Below, one piece after another: positions 28,999 through 37,718 of a DNA stretch of 64,000 nucleotides. The stretch is taken from assembly GCF_900142085.1 (NCBI RefSeq), contig NZ_FQZQ01000007.1, forward strand, positions 110,435-174,434. Reading direction: 5' to 3'. Origin of the DNA: Shimia gijangensis. Lineage in GTDB: Bacteria > Pseudomonadota > Alphaproteobacteria > Rhodobacterales > Rhodobacteraceae. Both the position numbers and the translations under genes were made by a program. The notes below the pieces were generated by a model. The model saw only the letters and a program-made list of their open reading frames with translations, did not search any database and was not told the origin of the DNA. Positions within the stretch are counted from its first letter, which is position 1. Every line of letters starts with the position of its first letter.

Positions 28999-29012
28999 TT
29001 TTCAATTGAAAA
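28999..29012. promoter_or_regulatory. 14-bp perfect palindrome in the irr-fabA divergent region
   Basis: TTTTCAATTGAAAA stands 50 bp before irr and 112 bp before fabA. It is AT-rich and perfectly symmetrical, suitable for an operator of either gene. It does not match the usual Irr control element spacing, so the binding protein is not assigned. Confidence 0.35.
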
Positions 29013-29061
29013 ACCCGAGCGATCCAGCCTATATTGCGTAACGAAGCAAGGGTCTTTTGAC

Positions 29062-29478
29062 ATGGAAATGCGCGCGATTACCAATGGAACCAAATGGCTG
29101 ACCGATGCGGGCTTGCGTCCGACACGGCAACGCGTGGCGCTGGCATCATTGCTGGTTGGAGACGGGCGTGATCGCCATGTCACCGCCGAAAGCCTGTTTG
29201 ACGATGTGCGTTCTGTTGGTGAAAGTGTCTCTCTGGCAACGGTTTACAACACATTGCGGGCATTCTGTTCGGCAGGTTTGATGCAGGAAATCACTGTCGA
29301 CGGCTCAAAAAGCTATTTTGATACCAATACGCACGACCACCCGCACTTTTTCTGGGAAGATTCGCGGGTGTTAACGGATGCCCCGGCTGATCAGCTGGAA
29401 ATCCGCCGCCTGCCATCTGTGCCGGATGGCGCCGAAGTGTCCAAGGTGGATGTGGTCATCCGTCTGCGTTGTAAATAA
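29062..29478 (+). CDS. irr: Irr, iron-responsive Fur-family regulator
   Basis: 138-residue Fur-superfamily repressor: winged helix with LRPTRQRVALASLL and the recognition helix SLATVYNTLRAF, then a C-terminal dimer domain with THDHPHFFWEDSRVL where Irr proteins carry the HxH haem/metal site. The canonical CxxC zinc motifs of Fur are missing, which supports Irr. In rhizobia and relatives Irr governs haem and iron genes. The gene is divergent from fabA, a conserved arrangement in Rhodobacterales. It may repress itself through the intergenic palindrome, but that is inference. Confidence 0.9.
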   Translation: MEMRAITNGTKWLTDAGLRPTRQRVALASLLVGDGRDRHVTAESLFDDVRSVGESVSLATVYNTLRAFCSAGLMQEITVDGSKSYFDTNTHDHPHFFWEDSRVLTDAPADQLEIRRLPSVPDGAEVSKVDVVIRLRCK

Positions 29479-29579
29479 CCTCACGTCTTTTCTATTGATG
29501 GCTGACACGCATTGCACGTGCCTGCGCGCCGTGCCAGCATGGCCTCTGGAATTCGACTGACTTGGGAATTGAGTGAAAA

Positions 29580-30566
29580 ATGAAAGCAGCGGTTTATCGT
29601 GAATTTGGCGCGGCAGCAGACGTTCTGAAAATAGAAAAGATTGAGCGACCAGAGCCGGGCCCGGGCGAAGTGCGTGTACGGTTGGCGTTTTCTGCCCCCA
29701 ATCCTTCGGATGTCAAAGCCCGCGCCGGGACGCGTCCGGGTGTTGTGAAGCCTGCTTTTCCCACAATTGTGCCGCACAGTGATGGCTCGGGCGTTATCGA
29801 TGCCGTTGGCGAAGGTGTCGATGTGGCGCGCATTGGTCAACGTGTCTGGATCTGGAACGGTCAATGGCTGCGCCCCTTTGGGACATGCGCCGAATATATT
29901 GCACTGCCACAGGCACAGGCGGTCGCGATGCCCGATAATGTCACGTTTGAGCAAGGCGCTGTTCTGGGCATCCCGGGCCTCACGGCGGCACAGGCTGTTC
30001 TGGGTGGCGGTGACATTGCAGGCGAGGCTGTGTTGATCAGTGGTGGCGGCGGCACTGTAGGGTATTTGGCGGTTCAGTTGGCCAAATGGGCAGGCGCCAA
30101 GGTCATCGCCACCGGGTCCCCGCGTGATTTTGACCGGATATCCGGGGCAGGGGCAGATGTGGTGCTGGATTACCGCAGCGACACGCTGGCCGCAGATGTG
30201 CTTGCAGCCAATGACGGAGTCTTGGTGGACACGTCTGTCGAAGTCGAATTTGGCGTCAACATCGCCATGATTGCAGAGGTTATGAAACCCAACGGTCGTG
30301 TGGCCATTTATGGTTCCGCTTTGGACATGACCCCAAGCATCCCGTTTGGCCCAATCCTGTTCAAAGCCCTGACACTGGACGTTATTCTGATCTATCTGCA
30401 AACCGATGCAGATCGCGCCCACACCATTGCCAAACTGCACGACGCTTTGGCCGCAGGGGCGCTGAGCATCCCTGTGCAAGAGGTGTTTGCGCTTGAGAAT
30501 GTCGCCAAGGCGCAGGAAGCCGTTGAAGCCGGAGGTCGGGCTGGGGCGGTATTGATCAAGCTTTGA
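29580..30566 (+). CDS. NADPH:quinone oxidoreductase-family protein (zinc-free MDR)
   Basis: 328 residues. MKAAVYREFGAAADVLKIEKIE is the classic quinone-reductase N-terminus, and the Rossmann loop is GGGGTVGYLAVQLAKWAGAKVI. No zinc-ligand cysteines occur, in keeping with the QOR (CryZ-like) branch that reduces quinones or enones with NADPH. It follows irr by 101 bp on the same strand and could be read with it, but the gap suggests its own promoter. The substrate is not determinable. Confidence 0.87.
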   Translation: MKAAVYREFGAAADVLKIEKIERPEPGPGEVRVRLAFSAPNPSDVKARAGTRPGVVKPAFPTIVPHSDGSGVIDAVGEGVDVARIGQRVWIWNGQWLRPFGTCAEYIALPQAQAVAMPDNVTFEQGAVLGIPGLTAAQAVLGGGDIAGEAVLISGGGGTVGYLAVQLAKWAGAKVIATGSPRDFDRISGAGADVVLDYRSDTLAADVLAANDGVLVDTSVEVEFGVNIAMIAEVMKPNGRVAIYGSALDMTPSIPFGPILFKALTLDVILIYLQTDADRAHTIAKLHDALAAGALSIPVQEVFALENVAKAQEAVEAGGRAGAVLIKL

Positions 30567-30656
30567 TAGGTGATTTGGGTTGCCGGAAGGATAGGCGGTG
30601 GCTCATAATCGCTCTGAGGCAGCTGAGCTTGGCCAAGATACGCACGGAATGAAATT

Positions 30657-31583
30657 GTGACACTGCGAAGCGATCACCCGGACATGATCCGCGGAGCACT
30701 TATCGTTCTGGTTGTCTGGGGGCACTTGTTGGAATTGAACGGCTTTAATGGCCGTTTGTATTTCGCAATTTACCTGTTTCACATTCCGGCTTTTACGATG
30801 ATCAGCGGGATGTTTTCCAAGTCCAGACTTGATGCAAAAGACATATCCAGAATGTGTCGTCGACTGGTGCTGCCGCTCGTCATTTTTCAGGTATTGTACT
30901 TTGTGGTTTTGGATCAGGTCCTGCCGCATCGCGTATTTGGCCTGTTGACCCCGGTCTGGATCATCTGGTTTCTGTTCAGCCTGGTGACTTGGAAGCTATT
31001 GTTGCCTTTGGCGCTCAGGCTTTCCCACCCGGTCCTCGTGGCCTTCTTTGTCGCGTTGATTGCCGGGTTTATGGACGACATCGGGCGCGAGTTTAGTCTA
31101 TCCAGAACCTTGGTGTTTTTTCCGGCCTTCCTGATTGGTCATATCTATGGCGAACGTATCCTGAGCGCCGCAATTCGACACCGAGCTGTCCTGATCGGTC
31201 TGTTCGTGGTGCTGGTTTGTGCGGCCTTTGTCGCTGCAGACCATGTGAACATTCGGTGGCTGTGGGGTTCTCATCCCTACGTCAGAATTCCTCAGGACAC
31301 GCCGGGTGTCTTCTTTCGGGCGGTATCAATTGTTCTGGGGATCGTAGCATCAGTTGCATTTTTTGCGGTGGTTCCGGCGCGATCTTCAAGCCTTGCGCGT
31401 TTGGGGCGCCATACGATGCCGGTGTTTCTGTTACATGGGTTTCCGGTCATCTTCTTTTGGCTAAGCGGACTCCAGCTGGGTCAGTCACTGCTGTTTGCGT
31501 CGGCCACGGCAGTCACAGCATTGGCAATTTCGATCTCAATTGCCTGGGGCGCACAACTGTGGTCTGCAATGTGCTCGTCGTAA
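30657..31583 (+). CDS. membrane acyltransferase (acyltransferase 3/OafA-like)
   Basis: 308 residues with about ten hydrophobic helices. The early VVWGHLLELNGF contains the conserved helix-1 histidine of the acyltransferase 3 family, and TMPVFLLHGFPVIFF near the end is also typical. Members O-acetylate surface polysaccharides or other envelope glycans at the inner membrane. The start is GTG 30657. It converges with the next gene with 36 bp between and no good hairpin. No glycan cluster is nearby to suggest the acceptor. Confidence 0.78.
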   Translation: MTLRSDHPDMIRGALIVLVVWGHLLELNGFNGRLYFAIYLFHIPAFTMISGMFSKSRLDAKDISRMCRRLVLPLVIFQVLYFVVLDQVLPHRVFGLLTPVWIIWFLFSLVTWKLLLPLALRLSHPVLVAFFVALIAGFMDDIGREFSLSRTLVFFPAFLIGHIYGERILSAAIRHRAVLIGLFVVLVCAAFVAADHVNIRWLWGSHPYVRIPQDTPGVFFRAVSIVLGIVASVAFFAVVPARSSSLARLGRHTMPVFLLHGFPVIFFWLSGLQLGQSLLFASATAVTALAISISIAWGAQLWSAMCSS

Positions 31584-31619
31584 GTCATTGATCGGGGTTG
31601 CAGCGCAAAGGCGTGTTAT

Positions 31620-32489
31620 CTAGAACCACTGTCCCGGCTCCATCAGCCCCAAGTCCAATAGCTGACGGGAATGCCACTCGAATGGCACCGAGTTGTGCCA
31701 GTTGAATGTTTTGATTTCAAATTGGCTTCCGGGATTGCGTTTCAGAGCCTTGGCTGTGCGAAAGGAACAGACGGCTGCAGTCAGGCTGTTGTGCCATTCA
31801 CAGCTGAAAGTGTTGTATTCCTCGTCATTAAAGGTGAAGTCTTCGCGCAATTTCAAATCAGATTTGGCACGGAATATGGATATCCGATCGATCTTGCGTC
31901 GCTCATAGGGCACGTGTTCTTCAAAGCGCCATCGCAAGCCTCCGTAAAAGTCGAGCTGGCGTTCTTTGGGTTTGTAATTGTCGGTGGCATCCTCGCGCGC
32001 CAACGCGTAATACCCGGATCGATCCATCAATGGTGCGTCCAGAGACACGGCATTTTTGTGAGTGGTTAGGTTTTCTGCATAAAGATCGACGACATAAGTC
32101 AACATGGCGTCGCGACGTTCCTCGGTATGAAACGCCAGCATTTCGCCGATGGTGCGGGTCTCGCAAAATGGAAAGAAAAGATATTCGGCGTTAAAACAGT
32201 AGTACAGCCATACCCCCGGAGCTGCAGCAATTATCTGATTGATTGCGGCAACCACCTCGGAACTGCCGGTGGCTTCGAACCCGATCCGAACCACTTCTTC
32301 GCTCACGGTTTCGTCGAGAAGAAACGCGTCGGGCATGAACACAAGAACTTGTTTGAAGCCAAGCTGTTGATGATGACGCAATGTGGTGTCCAGCTCTACG
32401 TCATCTTCCGCAAACACCAAGGCCACCGGCCCTTTGGCCAAGTGCTGTTTGCCATTTTTCAAGAATGCCGAAACCGAGGCGTATTTCAT
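31620..32489 (-). CDS. roseobacter-conserved glycosyltransferase-like protein
   Basis: 289 residues. The N-terminal VALVFAEDDVELDTTLRHHQQLGF resembles the opening of the glycosyltransferase-2-like family in which HxxLGF precedes a nucleotide-sugar loop. The central part (YCFNAEYLFFPFCETRTIGE, then HTEERRDAMLTYVVDLY) and the C-terminal EWHSRQLLDLGLMEPGQWF look strongly constrained. No signal peptide or transmembrane helix. I recognise the protein as widespread in Rhodobacterales but not its function, and glycosyltransferase is the best structural guess. It is divergent from miaB. Confidence 0.6.
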   Translation of the reverse strand: MKYASVSAFLKNGKQHLAKGPVALVFAEDDVELDTTLRHHQQLGFKQVLVFMPDAFLLDETVSEEVVRIGFEATGSSEVVAAINQIIAAAPGVWLYYCFNAEYLFFPFCETRTIGEMLAFHTEERRDAMLTYVVDLYAENLTTHKNAVSLDAPLMDRSGYYALAREDATDNYKPKERQLDFYGGLRWRFEEHVPYERRKIDRISIFRAKSDLKLREDFTFNDEEYNTFSCEWHNSLTAAVCSFRTAKALKRNPGSQFEIKTFNWHNSVPFEWHSRQLLDLGLMEPGQWF

Positions 32490-32598
32490 TCCAAACCCTG
32501 CTCTTTTGTTCCCTAAATTCGATCAATTTGTGGTGCATTGCAAGCCGCACTGGTTTTGATGTAGTCAGGCGCCTTGAAACCGCGACGGGACCGGGCAC

Positions 32599-33924
32599 AT
32601 GGCCGATACGAAAAAGCTCTATATCAAAACCTATGGATGTCAGATGAACGTCTATGACAGCGAGCGCATGGCCGAGGCGATGGGTGGCGCCGGATATGAG
32701 GCGACTGACACACCGGGCGACGCCGACATGATTCTGTTGAACACTTGCCATATTCGCGAAAAAGCGGCGGAAAAAGTGTATTCAGAACTGGGACGTCTCA
32801 AAGGTTTCAAAGCTGATAATCCGGATCTGAAAATCGGGGTGGCGGGATGCGTTGCTCAGGCCGAAGGCGAAGAGATCATGCGGCGCCAGCCAGCGGTTGA
32901 TCTGGTGGTGGGCCCGCAAAGCTATCATCGGTTGCCCGAGATGGAAGCAAAAATCCAACAGGGTGAAAAGGCGCTGGATACGGATTTTCCGGAAGAAGAC
33001 AAATTCGAGAAACTGAAAAGCAGGCCCAAAGCCAAACGCGGCCCGACGGCGTTTCTGACGGTGCAGGAAGGGTGTGACAAGTTTTGCGCCTTCTGCGTGG
33101 TTCCCTATACCCGCGGCGCAGAGGTGTCGCGCCCTGTAGACCGTATCCTGACAGAAGCCCGTGATCTGGTCGAACGGGGCGTGCGTGAAATCACTCTGCT
33201 GGGTCAGAATGTGAATGCTTATCATGGGCATGGATCGGATGGGGACTGGTCGCTGGCCAAGTTAATCTGGGAGTTGGACAAGGTCGACGGGCTGGAGCGC
33301 ATCCGGTTCACCACCAGTCACCCCAACGACATGATGGATGATTTGATTGAGGCGCACGGCACTTGCTCAAAACTGATGCCCTATCTACATCTGCCGGTTC
33401 AATCGGGCAGTGACAAAATCCTGAAACGCATGAATCGTAGCCATGACCGTGACAGCTATTTGCGGCTGGTCGAACGCATCCGCGCTGCACGTCCAGATAT
33501 CCTGTTGTCTGGAGATTTTATTGTGGGCTTCCCGGAAGAGACGGAGGCTGACTTTCAGGACACAATGAATTTGATCGAAGAGGTTAAATACGGTCAGGCG
33601 TTCAGTTTCAAATACTCCTCGCGCCCTGGTACCCCAGCCGCCGAACGCGCGTTGGTTGATGACGGTGAAGCCACAGACCGGTTGCATAGATTGCAGGGGC
33701 TTATCACGCACCAGCAACGCGAAATTCAAGACAGCATGGTTGGCCGCGACGTTTCGGTGTTGTTTGAAAAGCCGGGCCGCTTTGAGGGCCAGATGATGGG
33801 CAAATCAGAGTACCTGCATGCGGTGCATGTCATGGAAACGGACGCGGTGATTGGCGACTTGCGCCGTGTGAGAATCGTTGAGAGCCGGACAAACTCGCTC
33901 GCAGGTGTCATGATTCCCGATTGA
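32599..33924 (+). CDS. miaB: MiaB, tRNA-2-methylthio-N6-dimethylallyladenosine synthase
   Basis: 441-residue radical-SAM methylthiotransferase. The UPF0004 domain has three cysteines ([35 protein letters not shown]). The radical SAM triad is [15 protein letters not shown], and a C-terminal TRAM domain follows. It thiomethylates i6A37 of tRNAs reading UNN codons and uses two 4Fe-4S clusters. It opens the block leading to phoH, ybeY and lnt. Confidence 0.96.
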   Translation: MADTKKLYIKTYGCQMNVYDSERMAEAMGGAGYEATDTPGDADMILLNTCHIREKAAEKVYSELGRLKGFKADNPDLKIGVAGCVAQAEGEEIMRRQPAVDLVVGPQSYHRLPEMEAKIQQGEKALDTDFPEEDKFEKLKSRPKAKRGPTAFLTVQEGCDKFCAFCVVPYTRGAEVSRPVDRILTEARDLVERGVREITLLGQNVNAYHGHGSDGDWSLAKLIWELDKVDGLERIRFTTSHPNDMMDDLIEAHGTCSKLMPYLHLPVQSGSDKILKRMNRSHDRDSYLRLVERIRAARPDILLSGDFIVGFPEETEADFQDTMNLIEEVKYGQAFSFKYSSRPGTPAAERALVDDGEATDRLHRLQGLITHQQREIQDSMVGRDVSVLFEKPGRFEGQMMGKSEYLHAVHVMETDAVIGDLRRVRIVESRTNSLAGVMIPD

Positions 33925-34164
33925 TTTGGCGCGTGAAACAATCCGGGGTGTTGGAATTGGGTTGTTTATTCTAGCGCGACAATGCTGCTTTGAAATCCGA
34001 TTTTTCGCCTCTTTCGCCATGAAATTGACACGTTCCAGCACCAGATATTGTGAATAGTTCTTCACACACTCTCTAAATTTGCTACACTCGTTGCATATTC
34101 AAAAATGCGATGCGCGGGCCGTTTTTGCGCCTCACCCATCGGAAATATGGCAGAGGATATTGTT

Positions 34165-34740
34165 GTGGCGGATACTATAATGACACGCGCCAGGGCAGTA
34201 TTCGGGGGGCTCGCCGCAATTTGTTTGGCAGTGGTATCCCTGACTCAACCCTCGTTTGCTCAGACCCAGCGTACAGTTCTGGGACAAGAGTATATTCCAA
34301 CCGTTTGGGTCGATCCAGACGGGTGTGAGCATTGGGTGATGGACGACGGTGTCGAAGGTTACATGACGCCGCATGTCAGCCGTCAGGGTATCCCGGTCTG
34401 CCGCCGGGGCAACGTCTGCGGTGTGATGAACTCGGATCAGTTCTTCGCCACCGATCGCTACGGCATCAACTCGGCAAACCGTCAGAAACTGGCGCAATTC
34501 TTTTCGGATGCGACGGCATCAGCCTATATTATCGCAGGCCACACAGACAGCCGCGCGTCGGATTCATATAACATGCGCCTCAGCTACAACCGCGCCAATG
34601 AAGTCGCCAAAGTAGCCCGTACAACCGGTGCACGGGTGATTGACGTGCGGGGCTACGGTGAGCGCATGCCGCGGGCGTCGAATTCAACCGCAAACGGCAT
34701 GGCACAAAATCGCCGCGTCGAAATCATCTGCATTCGCTAA
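34165..34740 (+). CDS. OmpA-family envelope protein with an N-terminal WVDPxGC motif
   Basis: About 191 residues. A signal peptide (RARAVFGGLAAICLAVVSL, cleavage after FAQ) leads to a ~33-residue motif, VWVDPDGCEHW then DDGVEGY and PVC, and a C-terminal OmpA domain. The peptidoglycan-binding residues are in AGHTDSRASDSYNMRLS and the final QNRRVEI. It should tether the outer layer to the cell wall. The start is GTG 34165 with GAGG eight bases before it, and ATG 34180 is an alternative. The WVDPxGC motif recurs in the next gene 12 bp downstream. Confidence 0.8.
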   Translation: MADTIMTRARAVFGGLAAICLAVVSLTQPSFAQTQRTVLGQEYIPTVWVDPDGCEHWVMDDGVEGYMTPHVSRQGIPVCRRGNVCGVMNSDQFFATDRYGINSANRQKLAQFFSDATASAYIIAGHTDSRASDSYNMRLSYNRANEVAKVARTTGARVIDVRGYGERMPRASNSTANGMAQNRRVEIICIR

Positions 34741-34752
34741 GAGGAAAATGTC

Positions 34753-35052
34753 ATGAAAATCGTCAAAGGTCTTCTTCTTCTCAGCACGGTTGCTGCCATT
34801 TCGGCCTGTAGCGACAACAAGGTCGACAAGACCGTAGACCGTGGCTTTGATAGTAAGCATCTGAGCACACTCAAGGCTGGCATCTGGGTTGATCCCAACG
34901 GTTGCGACCACTGGATTATCGACGATGGTGTCGAAGGGTATCTGTCGCAGCGTCTGGACAAATACGGCAAGCCGGTCTGCTCTGGCACGGCGCCTCCTGG
35001 TGTCGCGACGGGCCCGTTCAAAAAGGGTTCGGGTTTCAAAGATCAGATTTAA
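34753..35052 (+). CDS. small lipoprotein with the WVDPxGC motif
   Basis: 99 residues. MKIVKGLLLLSTVAAISAC is a lipoprotein signal with a lipobox ending in Cys19. The mature part holds IWVDPNGCDHW, then DDGVEGY and PVC, 19 of 33 positions identical to the motif in the preceding OmpA-type protein, including both cysteines. No further domain. It follows that gene by 12 bp (GAGGAAAA ribosome site) and ends at a strong terminator, so the two form an operon. The function of the motif is unknown to me. Confidence 0.75.
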   Translation: MKIVKGLLLLSTVAAISACSDNKVDKTVDRGFDSKHLSTLKAGIWVDPNGCDHWIIDDGVEGYLSQRLDKYGKPVCSGTAPPGVATGPFKKGSGFKDQI

Positions 35053-35075
35053 GTTACATCGCATCAGCGTAAATT

Positions 35076-35107
35076 GGCCGTGTGATCCTTCACGCGGCCT
35101 TTTTTTG
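35076..35107 (+). terminator. intrinsic terminator after the lipoprotein gene
   Basis: Nine-bp stem GGCCGTGTG/CACGCGGCC (one T-G pair), 6-nt loop, followed by a run of eight T. Confidence 0.9.
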
Positions 35108-35214
35108 TGATGATCCTGTGAAAAGTGGCACTGGTGACTTGCGTCGGATTGCGCAACTTGGCACCATTTCCCTACAGCGACTCGAAACAACACAACACAG
35201 AGCAGGAGAGTTGA

Positions 35215-36231
35215 TTGGCCACAGGTGCCCTGACCCCACCGCCCGAATCCGAAGCGCCCACAGAAAAGCTGGTCGAATTTCCGGATAATAGACTGCTGAT
35301 CGACCTTTGCGGGGAATATGACCGCAACCTGGCTGACATCGAACAAAAACTTTCGGTTCAGATCATTCGTCGTGGAAACCAGCTGGCCATTCATGGCGAC
35401 GAAGAGGCGCGCAAAGAAGCAGAGGATGTGCTTCAGGCGCTTTATTCACGGCTGGAAACCGGCAAGGATGTCGAAAGCGCAGACATTGATCGAGAAGTGC
35501 GTATGGGGAACTCGGAAGAGGGTACAGGCTCGCGCAGCGGTGATCAGCTTGAAATGTTCAAGGGTGGTCACGTCGAGATTAAAACGCGAAAAAAACTGGT
35601 CGAGCCGCGCACAGACGCGCAAAAAGCCTATGTCATGTCGTTGTTTAACAAAGAGTTGGCCTTTGGTATTGGCCCGGCGGGGACTGGCAAAACCTATCTG
35701 GCCGTTGCTGTTGGCGTGAACCTGTTTCTTGGCGGCCATGTTGACCGGATCATTCTGTCGCGTCCAGCTGTGGAAGCCGGTGAAAAGCTCGGCTATCTAC
35801 CCGGCGACATGAAGGACAAAGTCGACCCCTACATGCAGCCGCTTTATGATGCGCTGAATGACTTTTTGCCCGGCAAACAAATGGCCAAACTGATCGAGGA
35901 AAAACGCATTGAAATCGCCCCACTTGCTTTTATGCGCGGGCGTACACTCTCCAATGCATTTGTGGTTTTGGACGAAGCTCAAAACGCCACCACGATGCAA
36001 ATGAAGATGTTCCTCACCCGCCTTGGCGAAGGGTCGCGTATGGTGATCACCGGCGACCGCACCCAGATTGACCTGCCGCGCGGCGTTCCCTCCGGATTGG
36101 CCGATGCCGAGCGGCTTTTGGGCAATATCCCTGATATTAGCTTCAACTATTTCACTGCTGCTGACGTCGTGCGCCACCCGTTGGTTGCGGCGATCATCCG
36201 GGCTTATGATGGCGATGCACCGCAGGGCTAA
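35215..36231 (+). CDS. phoH: PhoH-like ATPase
   Basis: 338 residues. An N-terminal KH-like segment (EQKLSVQIIRRGNQLAIHGD) precedes the PhoH P-loop domain: GPAGTGKTYLAVAVG, ILSRPAVEAGEKLGYLPGD, VVLDEAQNATTMQMKMFLTRLG (Walker B) and TGDRTQIDLP. Members are RNA-linked ATPases that sit beside ybeY and act in rRNA maturation or quality control. The start is TTG 35215 behind AGGAGAG. ybeY follows 66 bp later, corC and lnt after that, an arrangement kept across alphaproteobacteria. Confidence 0.93.
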   Translation: MATGALTPPPESEAPTEKLVEFPDNRLLIDLCGEYDRNLADIEQKLSVQIIRRGNQLAIHGDEEARKEAEDVLQALYSRLETGKDVESADIDREVRMGNSEEGTGSRSGDQLEMFKGGHVEIKTRKKLVEPRTDAQKAYVMSLFNKELAFGIGPAGTGKTYLAVAVGVNLFLGGHVDRIILSRPAVEAGEKLGYLPGDMKDKVDPYMQPLYDALNDFLPGKQMAKLIEEKRIEIAPLAFMRGRTLSNAFVVLDEAQNATTMQMKMFLTRLGEGSRMVITGDRTQIDLPRGVPSGLADAERLLGNIPDISFNYFTAADVVRHPLVAAIIRAYDGDAPQG

Positions 36232-36297
36232 TTTCATCTTTTGGCCCCAAGTATCCGCGGGGGTGCGGGGGCAGCCAGCCCCCGCCGCCAATTTGGT

Positions 36298-36813
36298 ATG
36301 GTGACCGATCTCATTCTGGAAGACGACCGGTGGGCTCTGGCCAATCTGGAAGCTATTGCCGAAACGGCCGCACAATTGGCACTTAACCACCTTGACCTTT
36401 CCCCAACATCTTACGTGATTTCGATACTGGGCTGTGATGATGCGCGGATCGCGACCCTGAATGCAGATTTTCGCGGCAAATTAAGCGCCACCAATGTCCT
36501 AAGCTGGCCCGCTCAGGATTTGGCTGCGACAACAGATGGCGACCCACCACTCCCCCCGGCACCTGATTCTTTCGAGGAGGAAACCGAGCTTGGCGATATC
36601 GCCATTGCCTATGAAACCTGCCTGCGCGAAGCCAACGATGCCAGCAAACCTCTTAAGCATCACATCACCCATCTGGTCATCCACGGGGTGCTGCATCTGC
36701 TGGGTTTTGACCATATCCGTGACAAGGATGCCACGTTGATGGAGGGTATCGAAACCGTGATACTTGGCAAAATGGGTATTCCTGACCCATATAGGGAAGA
36801 ACACGGGGATTAA
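36298..36813 (+). CDS. ybeY: YbeY, endoribonuclease for rRNA maturation
   Basis: 171 residues. The zinc-binding signature HLVIHGVLHLLGFDHIRD (three His) near residue 130 and the preceding NVLSWPAQD strand define YbeY, which trims the 16S rRNA 3' end and helps degrade defective 70S ribosomes. ATG 36298 begins the conserved domain. The in-frame sequence back to 36241 is GC-rich leader. It lies between phoH and corC, as usual. Confidence 0.93.
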   Translation: MVTDLILEDDRWALANLEAIAETAAQLALNHLDLSPTSYVISILGCDDARIATLNADFRGKLSATNVLSWPAQDLAATTDGDPPLPPAPDSFEEETELGDIAIAYETCLREANDASKPLKHHITHLVIHGVLHLLGFDHIRDKDATLMEGIETVILGKMGIPDPYREEHGD

Positions 36814-36833
36814 CCCCTTCTTGGAAAGGAAAA

Positions 36834-37718
36834 ATGGGCGACAGTTCCGACGGGTCCTCTAACGCAGCGCCAAGCGCGCAGCCTAAGGCCACAGCAAAAT
36901 CATCCAACGGCTTTTTTGGTCGTATTGTCAAAGCCATCTCTACCTCCGAGGAGGAAGTGAACGAGCAGGCCCAGACCTCTCACAATCCTCGGCCTCAAAC
37001 CCACGGTATGATCAACCTGCGCCGTATGCGGGTTGAAGACGTGGCGATTCCCAAAGCCGACATAATTGCCGTGCCAAGCTCCATTACCAAGTCCGAGCTG
37101 GTTGATGTGTTTCGCGAAACCGGCCTTACGCGATTGCCTGTCTTTGAAGGGACGCTGGATACCCCCCTTGGCTTTGCCCACCTTAAGGATATTGCTCTAA
37201 AATACGGCTTCAACGGCAGTGGAGGAGAGTTTTCACTGTCCGAGATGCTGCGCCCTCTGGTTTTTGTACCACCGTCGATGACCATTGGGGTTTTGCTGAC
37301 CAAGATGCAGACCGAGCGCCGCCACATGGCATTGGTGATCGATGAATATGGCGGTGTGGACGGGCTGGTGACCATTGAGGACCTGATCGAGCAGGTGATC
37401 GGTGAAATCGAAGATGAACACGATGCAGAAGAAGACCAGCTTTGGGTGATGGAAGCACCGGGGTGTTATCTGGCACAGGCCAAAATGCCGCTGGATGAAT
37501 TTGAAGCTGAAGCCGGTCGCAAGTTGACTGCCCATAACGATGTTGACGCCGAAGACGTCGAAACATTGGGCGGATTGGTATTTACAATCTCGGGCCATGT
37601 GCCTGCGCGCGGTGAAGTGGTGGCGCACCCCGATGGTACCGAGTTTGAAATTGTCGATGCAGACCCCCGCCGGATCAAGCGCCTGAGGGTGCGGTTTGCC
37701 GAGGCTCAGGATGGCTGA
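36834..37718 (+). CDS. corC: CorC/HlyC-type CBS-domain protein
   Basis: 294 residues. A CBS pair (MRVEDVAIPKADIIAVPSSI to MALVIDEYGGVDGLVTIEDL) is followed by a C-terminal CorC transporter-associated domain (TLGGLVFTISGHVPARGEVV). No membrane helices. The usual assignment is magnesium/cobalt efflux accessory factor. ATG 36834 has GGAAAGGA upstream. The end overlaps the lnt start by eight bases, so the two are translationally coupled. Confidence 0.92.
   Translation: MGDSSDGSSNAAPSAQPKATAKSSNGFFGRIVKAISTSEEEVNEQAQTSHNPRPQTHGMINLRRMRVEDVAIPKADIIAVPSSITKSELVDVFRETGLTRLPVFEGTLDTPLGFAHLKDIALKYGFNGSGGEFSLSEMLRPLVFVPPSMTIGVLLTKMQTERRHMALVIDEYGGVDGLVTIEDLIEQVIGEIEDEHDAEEDQLWVMEAPGCYLAQAKMPLDEFEAEAGRKLTAHNDVDAEDVETLGGLVFTISGHVPARGEVVAHPDGTEFEIVDADPRRIKRLRVRFAEAQDG

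Noticed and set aside
29481..30479. Long minus-strand open frame opposite the quinone oxidoreductase
   Set aside because: Antisense shadow in high-GC DNA. The plus-strand gene shows a complete dehydrogenase fold.
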